Source: Clostridia bacterium
Lineage (GTDB): Bacteria > Bacillota > Clostridia > Oscillospirales > CAG-272
Direction: 5' to 3'
Length of the DNA: 5,892 nucleotides
Assembly: GCA_024404655.1 (NCBI GenBank)
Contig: JAKSPR010000190.1
Coordinates: forward strand, 1-5,892
Part shown: positions 1 to 5,116 of the stretch, one piece after another
Numbering within the stretch: position 1 is the stretch's first letter
Layout: each line of letters starts with the position of its first letter
Program-made: the position numbers and the translations under genes
Notes under the pieces: generated by a model
Database searches by the model: none
The model's input: the letters and a program-made list of their open reading frames with translations, nothing else
What the model was told of the DNA's origin: nothing

Positions 1-913
1 GTATTATCCGTCTCTCGCGGCCCGCAAAGCGCTCCATATCGAAAACGACGAAAGCGACCTGACCGATTTTCTCGTCGTGCCGGGTGAGGAGATCCATCTG
101 CCCTTAAACGACGTTCACTACGTCAATTTCGGCGGCAAATTCAGTATCAACGCCCTTGTTACCCCCAGCAGAAACGAGGAGGCCGGAACCGACCTCTCCG
201 TCCGCTCCCAGATCGAAGACTGCCCGCCTACTATGACCCGGGAAGAATTTGAAGCCATGGTCCGCGAGCGCGCCAAGAGCGTTCCCCGCGAACTCGAATC
301 CGAACGGCTGAGCTTCGCCGCAGCACAATGGATCTATGAGATGGTACAGAAGGCAGAAGGTCTCGGCATCTTCCCGCATCCCTACTGGCTCTGCAGCACC
401 ATGCAGCTGTCCGAGGACTATACCTATTTCTTCTATGAGCAGCATCCCTTTGACGCTTTCGAGGTTCTGGGCGGCGAGAACTACTATCAGCACAACGGCT
501 TCCAGACCAGCTTCTATTACGAGATGAAGGCAAAGGGCATCGACTATCCCGTGGTCGGCAGCACCGACAGCCACGGTTCCACCGAGCATAACCGCAATGC
601 GCTGATCTGCTCCACCATCGTTTTCTCACCGGAAAACAAGACGGAGGAGCTGATTGCCTCCATCAAGGCAAAGTACTCCGTTGCCGTTGACAGCATCAGC
701 CGTGAATACCGTCTGGTCGGCGATTTCCGTTGGGTCAAGTACGGCTCATTCCTTATGGAGGAATGGTTCCCCCTGCACGACAGATTCTGCGCGGCAGAAG
801 GACTTTACTTAAAGCAGTACGTCACAGGCGATGAATATGCCGAGGATGTCCTGCACTCGATGAAGGGTCAGATCCCCGCCATGCTGCGGAAATATTTTGA
901 TATTGTGGAATAA
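1..913 (+). CDS. PHP-domain-like metal-dependent hydrolase (CehA/McbA-like), 5' end missing
   Basis: The reading frame is open from the left edge (first full codon at position 2), so the true start lies outside the window. The GTG at 77 is internal and has no ribosome binding site. The 303 visible residues carry motifs expected of a PHP-type metallohydrolase: VVPGEEIH near residues 25-32 (the family's G-x-E metal ligand), FPHPYW at 124-129, DAFEVLGG at 151-158 and STDSHG at 187-192 (the late Asp-His metal ligands). In this family such residues hold two or three metal ions that hydrolyse phosphoesters or related bonds. The N-terminal H-x-H motif would lie upstream of the window. The fragment shows no membrane segment, so a cytoplasmic enzyme is likely, but a signal peptide could be in the missing part. 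The C-terminal 80 or so residues look like a family-specific extension. No GC-rich terminator follows the stop. The superfamily call is fairly secure; the substrate is unknown. Confidence 0.7.
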   Translation, partial: YYPSLAARKALHIENDESDLTDFLVVPGEEIHLPLNDVHYVNFGGKFSINALVTPSRNEEAGTDLSVRSQIEDCPPTMTREEFEAMVRERAKSVPRELESERLSFAAAQWIYEMVQKAEGLGIFPHPYWLCSTMQLSEDYTYFFYEQHPFDAFEVLGGENYYQHNGFQTSFYYEMKAKGIDYPVVGSTDSHGSTEHNRNALICSTIVFSPENKTEELIASIKAKYSVAVDSISREYRLVGDFRWVKYGSFLMEEWFPLHDRFCAAEGLYLKQYVTGDEYAEDVLHSMKGQIPAMLRKYFDIVE

Positions 914-984
914 ACAAGTATAGAAGTGGATGAATTTGATACAATTCAAGACAAAACAGGATAAATATTGTTATTATGCCGTTT

Positions 985-1007
985 TGCATACTTGCATATT
1001 CTGCATA
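985..1007. repeat. Three TGCATA direct repeats over the -35 region
   Basis: TGCATA occurs at 985-990, 993-998 and 1002-1007, at steps of 8 and 9 bp. The middle copy contains most of the -35 hexamer of the promoter at 992-1020 and the third lies in its spacer. The repeats are directly visible. A role as a regulator binding site is inference, because the tract is AT-rich and the motif is itself palindromic-like (TGCA). Confidence 0.4.
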
Positions 1008-1020
1008 TCCATGATATAAT
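992..1020 (+). promoter_or_regulatory. Sigma-A-type promoter of the substrate-binding lipoprotein gene
   Basis: TTGCAT (992-997), a 17-bp spacer and a perfect TATAAT (1015-1020) form a strong housekeeping promoter. Transcription would start near 1027, giving a leader of about 75 nt before the ATG at 1102. It separates the lipoprotein gene from the upstream PHP-like gene. Confidence 0.85.
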
Positions 1021-1049
1021 ATCATTCAGTATTTATTTAATAAACATTT

Positions 1050-1074
1050 ATGCTGTGCAATGATTGCACGGCAT
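1050..1074 (+). promoter_or_regulatory. Near-perfect palindrome / leader hairpin upstream of the lipoprotein RBS
   Basis: ATGCTGTGCAAT (1050-1061) and ATTGCACGGCAT (1063-1074) are 12-bp inverted arms around a single G, with one T-G mismatch that is a wobble in RNA. As RNA it forms a 10-bp stem with the loop AUGAU. It lies in the predicted 5' leader, ending 6 nt before the Shine-Dalgarno. It could be a dimeric-repressor operator, an mRNA-stabilising or translation-tuning hairpin, or both. There is no T-run after it, so it is not a terminator. Confidence 0.6.
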
Positions 1075-1080
1075 CGTAAT

Positions 1081-1089
1081 AGGAAAGGA
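1081..1089 (+). promoter_or_regulatory. Ribosome binding site deciding the start at 1102
   Basis: AGGAAAGGA lies about 12 nt before the ATG at 1102, a slightly long spacing. The in-frame ATG at 1060 lies inside the leader palindrome, has no Shine-Dalgarno, and would put a charged stretch ahead of the signal peptide. The ATG at 1102 gives a proper MKK...C lipoprotein signal. Confidence 0.75.
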
Positions 1090-1101
1090 TGGCCCCCAGT
1101 C

Positions 1102-2610
1102 ATGAAGAAAACTTCATTGCGCATTCCCTGTCTTTTGATCGCACTTCTCTCCGCGACCTCCTTTGCCGTTTCCTGCGGTTCTGCCGAACCCGTCGGAAAC
1201 GCTGACAGCACCGCACCCGTCGCCAATAACCCGGTTGAGACCGAACCTGCTGAAACCGAAGAACCCCGGATCCTCGCCGATCTGCCCGAGCGCGATTTCG
1301 GCGGCTATGAATTCAAAGTTCTCCACTGGATGATGGACGGCTGGGAGACCCGTGCTGCCCGCGACATCTATGCCGAAAAGGAAAACGGCGATACCCTCAA
1401 CGATGCAGTCTATAAGAGAAACACTACCGTCGGTGAGCGCTTCAACATGAAGGTCACCATGGAGAACGTTGACTTTGCACAGATGAACAACATGGTCAAG
1501 AAGGCCGTCACCGCCGGTGACGACGCTTATGACCTTGTCTATATCCGTCTTTATGAAGGTAAGTCCCTGATGACCACCGGTGTCTTTCTGAACATCGCTG
1601 CTCTGCCTTATGTCGATCTGAGCAAGCCGTGGTGGGATGCAAACCTGGTAAGTGAGCTTTCCTATGACGGCAAACTGTATATGGCAGCATCCGATATCAA
1701 CATCGAAGATAAGAACGCGACTGCAGGTATCCTTTTCAATAAGGCTCTTGCTTCCAACTACGATGTCGAGAACCTCTATGAGCTCGTCAAGCAGGGCAAG
1801 TGGACCATCGAAAAGATGAAGGAAATCTATTCCAATGTTTCCACTGATATCAACGGTGACGGCGTTATGGATGAAAACGACCTGTGGGGCTTCCTCGGCG
1901 CCCGCGACGTTGCTCCTTCCTTCTTCCTCGGCGGTATGGGCCGCTTCACCAACTGGGACAAGGACGGCAATCTGGTCGATGTCTTCAACACCGAGCACAA
2001 CATCGCTCTCAGCCAGAAGATCTACGATGTCATGATGGACACCGCAAACTTCTATAACCACCACACCGGTACCCAGAACGCTCCTGCCACCGACGATAAC
2101 GAGTACCGCGATATGTTCGCAGGCGGTCACGGTCTGTTCTTCTGGGCAAGACTGGATGAAGTCTCTGCGCTTCGTTCTCTGGAAACCGACTTCGGTATTC
2201 TCCCCACTCCGAAATATGATGAGGCACAGGAGAACTACGCGAGCCTTGTCAGCCAGCACATCACTGCTCTTATGACCGTTCCTACCACCGCATCCGATCC
2301 GGAACGTACCGGTATCATCCTCGAGGCTCTGGCTGCGGAATCCAAGTATACCGTCCAGCCCGCATACTATGATATCACCCTGAAGAGCAAGGCTCTGCGT
2401 GACGACGACTCCGCAGAAATGCTCGATATCATCTTTGCAAACCGTCACTATGACTTCGGTGAAATGTTCGACTTCGGCGGCTGGTCCTCCGAATTCGTCA
2501 GCGTTATGGAGAGCAAGACCAAGAATGTCACCTCCTCCTACGAAAAGAAGGTCAAGGCGATCACCAAGGACATCGACAAGATGCTGAAGGCACTCATGGA
2601 AATGGAATAA
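1102..2610 (+). CDS. Extracellular solute-binding lipoprotein (ABC transporter, family 1-like, probably sugar)
   Basis: This 502-residue protein begins with a lipoprotein signal: MKK, a hydrophobic stretch to about residue 23, then the lipobox AVSC with Cys25 as the lipidated residue. A Thr/Glu/Pro-rich linker (about 26-56) would space the binding domain from the membrane. From about residue 59 the protein reads as a large periplasmic-binding-type fold of the family-1 carbohydrate-binding proteins (ERDFGGYEFKVLH near 63-75, AGDDAYDLVYIR near 138-149, KPWWD at 175-179, GKWTIEKM near 232-239). Residues 249-260 (D-x-N-x-D-G-x-x-D-x-x-D) form an EF-hand-like calcium loop. The role is capture of an extracellular solute, probably an oligosaccharide, for delivery to ABC permeases. 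No permease or ATPase gene adjoins it. With its own promoter and a strong terminator it looks monocistronic and would have to work with a transporter encoded elsewhere. The ligand cannot be told from sequence. Confidence 0.9.
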   Translation: MKKTSLRIPCLLIALLSATSFAVSCGSAEPVGNADSTAPVANNPVETEPAETEEPRILADLPERDFGGYEFKVLHWMMDGWETRAARDIYAEKENGDTLNDAVYKRNTTVGERFNMKVTMENVDFAQMNNMVKKAVTAGDDAYDLVYIRLYEGKSLMTTGVFLNIAALPYVDLSKPWWDANLVSELSYDGKLYMAASDINIEDKNATAGILFNKALASNYDVENLYELVKQGKWTIEKMKEIYSNVSTDINGDGVMDENDLWGFLGARDVAPSFFLGGMGRFTNWDKDGNLVDVFNTEHNIALSQKIYDVMMDTANFYNHHTGTQNAPATDDNEYRDMFAGGHGLFFWARLDEVSALRSLETDFGILPTPKYDEAQENYASLVSQHITALMTVPTTASDPERTGIILEALAAESKYTVQPAYYDITLKSKALRDDDSAEMLDIIFANRHYDFGEMFDFGGWSSEFVSVMESKTKNVTSSYEKKVKAITKDIDKMLKALMEME

Positions 2611-2626
2611 TTCCGATACACAGAAA

Positions 2627-2664
2627 CGAACCGGCTGTCAGATGGCAGCCGGTTCGCTGTTTTT
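2627..2664 (+). terminator. Intrinsic terminator after the lipoprotein gene
   Basis: Arms 2627-2639 and 2644-2656 pair over 13 bp (12 Watson-Crick pairs and one G-U) around an AGAT loop, and a TTTTT run follows at 2660-2664. It begins 16 nt after the lipoprotein stop. It sits between convergent genes, so the same stem may also help stop the minus-strand transcript, although on that strand only TTT follows directly. Confidence 0.92.
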
Positions 2665-2673
2665 GGGGGAGGA

Positions 2674-3795
2674 TTATTCTGTTTCAAAGATCGCTTTGAT
2701 GGTTTCCTCATCCGACCAGCCGTGGGGACAGGCGTCGGAGTGGGTGTTGGCAGAGTAGTCATAGCGGTCACAGCCGGTCAGACACCGGTGAGAGGGCATC
2801 TGCACCCAGCCCTCGGGATAACGGTCGTTCACCCACTTGCGGATATAGGGCAGAAACTCCGCGCGGTAGTCGGCGGGGAGCTTTGCAAACCAGGAAATTT
2901 CGTCGTAACCCCACGCATAGTGAGAATCCACCGTGGCCTCACCCGGTGTCGGCGAAATACCGAAATTATCGAATTCCACGAGGAATGGGCGGCAGAGGCC
3001 GTCTTTTTCATTGAACATACTGTCAAGGTAGCCTTCTTCGCAGACGCAGTGCAGATGCTCTTCCGGGATCTCTTTCAAACGGATGGGGAAGGCGTTATAG
3101 TCAAACATGGTCTCATCCTGCCTCAGCCAGCCAAGGGTATGGGCGTCGATGAGCACATAGTGTCTGCGGGCGTGAACGGAGCCGAAGGCACGGATCTTAT
3201 CAATGACCTTATGCCAGCAGGCAAAATCCTTGTCATCCCGACCGATCATGCACACCTGACCCAGATGGATGGCCTCGGCTCCCGCAAGGATATACTCCGC
3301 GGAACGGTAGAAGAACCAGAGCTGAGCCTCTTCTTTGGTGATATCCGGAACCCCTGTCTGCTTCATGCCCCAGACGTCATCGGGCTTATCGGTAAAGCGC
3401 ATGGCGTCAAAGGAGAAATTCCGGTCCTCTGCGGGAAGATCAAAAGCTTCAAAAACGTATGCGGGGATTTTTGTGGCTTCAACGAAAGGACGATAGATAC
3501 ATTCAAAGACGCAGGCCTGAAAGATGAACTCCGGATCGACCTCATGACCGCGGGCAAAGCGGGCTTTGGCAAAAGCGAAATGCTCCGGGTCGGGTACGCT
3601 GTCCGCCCAGACATAAGAGGCGCGGCCGATGAACTTGGCACCCTCATTTTTCAGCATCCGCAGATCGTCTTCAAAGGTTTCGGAACAGCGGTTGTTGTCA
3701 TAGCCGATGCCGATATGGGTCACGGCGCGGGATAAGTAGTTGTTCAGGACTTCCCGGCTCATCGGGCCGTCAAAGGTGAAGTTTTTCTTTGTCAT
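2674..3795 (-). CDS. Uncharacterised conserved-looking cytoplasmic protein, possibly a TIM-barrel hydrolase
   Basis: I do not recognise a named family. The 373-residue product has no signal peptide or membrane helix, so it is probably cytoplasmic. The ATG at 3795 follows a GGGAGG Shine-Dalgarno by 8 nt. Acidic and aromatic motifs are spaced along the chain in a way that resembles (beta/alpha)8 glycosidases: QACVFECIY (93-101), PAYVFEAFD (111-119), GAEAIHLGQV (172-181), HYVLIDAHT (212-220), FLVEFDNFG (271-279) and WGYDEISWFA (295-304). Several of these put Glu or Asp at the apparent ends of beta strands. The tail (336-358) is rich in Cys and His (H336, C338, C342, H352, C356, H358). It has its own promoter and converges on the lipoprotein gene, so it is not in an operon with any gene seen here. 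That it is a real gene is nearly certain. A sugar-active role is inference from motif style and neighbourhood only. Confidence 0.9.
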   Translation of the reverse strand: MTKKNFTFDGPMSREVLNNYLSRAVTHIGIGYDNNRCSETFEDDLRMLKNEGAKFIGRASYVWADSVPDPEHFAFAKARFARGHEVDPEFIFQACVFECIYRPFVEATKIPAYVFEAFDLPAEDRNFSFDAMRFTDKPDDVWGMKQTGVPDITKEEAQLWFFYRSAEYILAGAEAIHLGQVCMIGRDDKDFACWHKVIDKIRAFGSVHARRHYVLIDAHTLGWLRQDETMFDYNAFPIRLKEIPEEHLHCVCEEGYLDSMFNEKDGLCRPFLVEFDNFGISPTPGEATVDSHYAWGYDEISWFAKLPADYRAEFLPYIRKWVNDRYPEGWVQMPSHRCLTGCDRYDYSANTHSDACPHGWSDEETIKAIFETE

Positions 3796-3803
3796 GTTTG
3801 ATT

Positions 3804-3809
3804 CCTCCC
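3804..3809 (-). promoter_or_regulatory. Ribosome binding site of the minus-strand gene
   Basis: GGGAGG on the minus strand, 8 nt before the ATG at 3795, fixes that start. Confidence 0.85.
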
Positions 3810-3829
3810 GGATGAAATATCGGATGAAA
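3809..3829. repeat. Two CGGATGAAA direct repeats in the minus-strand leader
   Basis: On the + strand CGGATGAAA occurs at 3809-3817 and 3821-3829, 12 bp apart. The copies lie just downstream of the -10 hexamer (3832-3837), one over the expected transcription start and the other touching the Shine-Dalgarno. That is a plausible repressor site, but two short copies could be chance. Confidence 0.4.
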
Positions 3830-3831
3830 CT

Positions 3832-3860
3832 ATTGTATCATAGGTTTTTGTTTCTGTCAA
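3832..3860 (-). promoter_or_regulatory. Sigma-A promoter of the minus-strand gene
   Basis: Reading the minus strand, a perfect TTGACA (3860-3855), a 17-bp spacer and TACAAT (3837-3832) form a strong promoter. The start would be near 3825, giving a leader of about 30 nt. It diverges from the promoter at 4106-4134. Confidence 0.88.
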
Positions 3861-3960
3861 TGCACAAAAACGAAGTATCGGGGGACATAAACGGAGGGTT
3901 TATAACGGTGCGGATGTGTTTCTGCCCTCGGCTTGATTTAGTTTTTATCCGGCTAATGTG

Positions 3961-4009
3961 GGGTGACCGGCAAGGGCTTTGCGGTCGCCCTTGCATGCTT
4001 CGCATAGCA
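3961..4009 (+). repeat. Two back-to-back hairpins (inverted repeats) of unknown function
   Basis: GGGTGACCG (3961-3969) pairs with CGGTCGCCC (3982-3990) over 9 bp, with one G-U. Three further inner pairs form if G3970 is bulged out. One base later, TGC-ATGC (3992-3998) pairs with GCAT-a-GCA (4002-4009) around a TTC loop, with one bulged A. The first hairpin competes with another fold in which GCAAGGGC (3970-3977) pairs perfectly with GCCCTTGC (3987-3994). The element lies upstream of the acyltransferase promoter, so it is not in that gene's leader. It may be a dispersed palindromic intergenic repeat or a piece of structured RNA. Confidence 0.5.
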
Positions 4010-4066
4010 TTCTGTCTTGATATGTGTGTTTGGGGGTGTTTGAGACGGGCTGGTTGAACTGTAACG

Positions 4067-4094
4067 GGGGAGCAGGAAAGCGCTCTTCTTTTTT
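4067..4094 (+). terminator. Weak terminator-like hairpin before the acyltransferase promoter
   Basis: GGGGAGC (4067-4073) and GCTCTTC (4082-4088) pair over 7 positions, two of them G-U, around an 8-nt loop, followed by TTTTTT (4089-4094). If active it would stop read-through into the promoter at 4106. The stem is weak and no upstream plus-strand transcript is known. Confidence 0.3.
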
Positions 4095-4105
4095 CCGCAT
4101 TGGGG

Positions 4106-4134
4106 TTGACAAGGCAGTTTTTATTGTTTATAAT
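4106..4134 (+). promoter_or_regulatory. Consensus sigma-A promoter of the acyltransferase-GH13 operon
   Basis: Perfect TTGACA (4106-4111) and perfect TATAAT (4129-4134) are separated by exactly 17 bp. The start would be near 4141, giving a leader of about 31 nt. A promoter this close to consensus suggests strong basal transcription or control by a repressor, but I see no clear operator over it. Confidence 0.92.
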
Positions 4135-4157
4135 GGAATCAAAGAAATTCGTACTGC

Positions 4158-4165
4158 AAAGGAGA
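4158..4165 (+). promoter_or_regulatory. Ribosome binding site deciding the start at 4172
   Basis: AAAGGAGA lies 6 nt before the ATG at 4172. In-frame candidate starts further upstream (from 4100) fall in or before the promoter and can be excluded. Confidence 0.85.
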
Positions 4166-4171
4166 ATACCC

Positions 4172-5101
4172 ATGCTTGACAATCTTGCCTTTATCCGTGA
4201 TTTCATGGATCACTATCAGTACCCCGAGGACGCAAAGAAGACCTTTCTTGCGCTGCAGAAGGAATTTGCCGAGGATAAGGCTTTCGGCGACCGGATGGAA
4301 GCCATCGTAAACGGTTATCTGTTCCCCGAAACGGAAGGGCTCAGCGAAGCGCTGAACGCCTGCACCGCGCTTGCGGAAGAACGCGGCATCAGCCCGTACA
4401 CCATGCACTTCATGTTCCTTCTGAACTGTATGCCCGTCATGAAGGAGCGCTACGAAGCAGCCGGACTTTCCGATGAGCTTTACTATACCATGATGGATGA
4501 TCTGCGCTGCAAGCTGCTTGAATGTCTGGAGTGCAAAGGAGTTCCCGGCACCTTTGTGGCATGGTGGAATGACGGCACGATGAAGCTCACCCGGTTCGGT
4601 CTCGGCCGCTTCCAGTATGAATTCACAAGCTTCCATGGAGATAAACCCTTTGTGACAAAGAGCGGGAAGATCATCCGCCCCGGTGACAGGCTCATCAACT
4701 TCCATATCCCGGCAAACGGCACACCGCTGACGGATGAGGTCCGCATGGATTCCTACCGCCGGGCTTATGCGTTCTTCCGCGCGCAGAATCCGCAGTCTGA
4801 CGATCATGAGCTGGTCTTCTGCTGCCATTCGTGGCTTCTGTTCCCGAAACACGCAGAATTTCTGCCGGAGAACTCCAACATCCGGAAATTCCTTTCGGAT
4901 TTTGAGATCGTCAGCAGCGAAGAAAAGGATTATTTTGATGATAACTGGCGGGTGTTCGGACGATATGCCGATCTTCCCGCAGACAAGCTGCCCCGTGATA
5001 CGGCGCTCCGCCGTGCTTATGCCGACTGGCTGACGGCAGGAAACAAGACCGGCGAGGGCTATGGCGTATTCGTCTTTGACGGTGAAAAGATCGTCCGCTG
5101 A
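4172..5101 (+). CDS. Acyltransferase-domain protein (NAT_N plus GNAT-like C-terminal domain)
   Basis: This 309-residue protein has no signal peptide and is probably cytoplasmic. The N-terminal part, about residues 1-120, is helical and matches what I recall of the N-acyltransferase N-terminal domain. The C-terminal part, about 125-305, resembles a GNAT-like fold with the signatures LGRFQYE (144-150), NFHIPANG (176-183), CCHSWLLFP (217-225) and SNIRKF (235-240). GNAT proteins transfer an acyl group from acyl-CoA, or sometimes a charged carrier, to an amine or hydroxyl. I cannot see a canonical GNAT P-loop for CoA, so activity and acceptor are open. A cysteine cluster (C113, C118, C121) sits at the domain boundary. 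It is the first gene of a probable operon: the GH13 gene starts 15 nt after its stop. That suggests work on a sugar or sugar derivative, but this is inference. Family assignment is from motif memory, not a search. Confidence 0.8.
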   Translation: MLDNLAFIRDFMDHYQYPEDAKKTFLALQKEFAEDKAFGDRMEAIVNGYLFPETEGLSEALNACTALAEERGISPYTMHFMFLLNCMPVMKERYEAAGLSDELYYTMMDDLRCKLLECLECKGVPGTFVAWWNDGTMKLTRFGLGRFQYEFTSFHGDKPFVTKSGKIIRPGDRLINFHIPANGTPLTDEVRMDSYRRAYAFFRAQNPQSDDHELVFCCHSWLLFPKHAEFLPENSNIRKFLSDFEIVSSEEKDYFDDNWRVFGRYADLPADKLPRDTALRRAYADWLTAGNKTGEGYGVFVFDGEKIVR

Positions 5102-5102
5102 C

Positions 5103-5110
5103 AAGGGGGA
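5103..5110 (+). promoter_or_regulatory. Ribosome binding site of the GH13 gene
   Basis: AAGGGGGA lies in the 15-nt gap between the two genes, 6 nt before the ATG at 5117. No other ATG, GTG or TTG lies in this frame between the upstream stop and 5117. Confidence 0.85.
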
Positions 5111-5116
5111 CTGTGT

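Larger units (their letters stand above)
3861..4105. other. Divergent intergenic region without a supported gene
   Basis: Between the two divergent promoters lie about 245 bp with no credible coding region. The only long open frame here (3740-4057, +) starts at a TTG without a ribosome binding site, inside and antisense to the neighbouring gene. The stretch holds two adjacent hairpins (3961-4009) and a weak terminator-like hairpin (4067-4094). I found no convincing promoter pair for an independent RNA: the TATAAC at 3901 has no -35, and TTGATT at 3933 is only 15 bp from TAATGT. Confidence 0.6.

Noticed and set aside
932..964. Possible terminator (TGAATT/AATTCA) or extra promoter (TTGATA) just after the PHP-like gene
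   Set aside because: The 6-bp stem is all A-T except one G-C pair and has no T-run. TTGATA has no acceptable -10 at 16-18 bp. The promoter at 992-1020 is far better.
1060..1101. Earlier in-frame ATG at 1060 as start of the lipoprotein
   Set aside because: It sits inside the leader palindrome without a Shine-Dalgarno and would add 14 charged residues in front of a standard lipoprotein signal.
1114..2448. Long open frame (444 codons) on the - strand inside the lipoprotein gene
   Set aside because: It lies entirely antisense to a well-supported gene, no ribosome binding site was noted for it, and its translation resembles no family I know. Codon bias of the real gene explains it.
2722..3735. 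Long open frame (337 codons) on the + strand antisense to the uncharacterised gene
   Set aside because: It is a shadow of the minus-strand gene, which has a perfect -35, a good -10 and a strong Shine-Dalgarno. This frame has neither promoter nor ribosome binding site and lies behind a terminator.
3740..4057. Small + strand open frame across the divergent intergenic region
   Set aside because: It starts at a TTG without a Shine-Dalgarno inside the neighbouring gene, crosses that gene's promoter, and has a low-complexity translation rich in Cys, Arg and Gly.
4139..5104. Long open frame (321 codons) on the - strand opposite the acyltransferase gene
   Set aside because: It is antisense to a gene with a consensus promoter and Shine-Dalgarno. 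Its predicted protein shows no coherent motifs.
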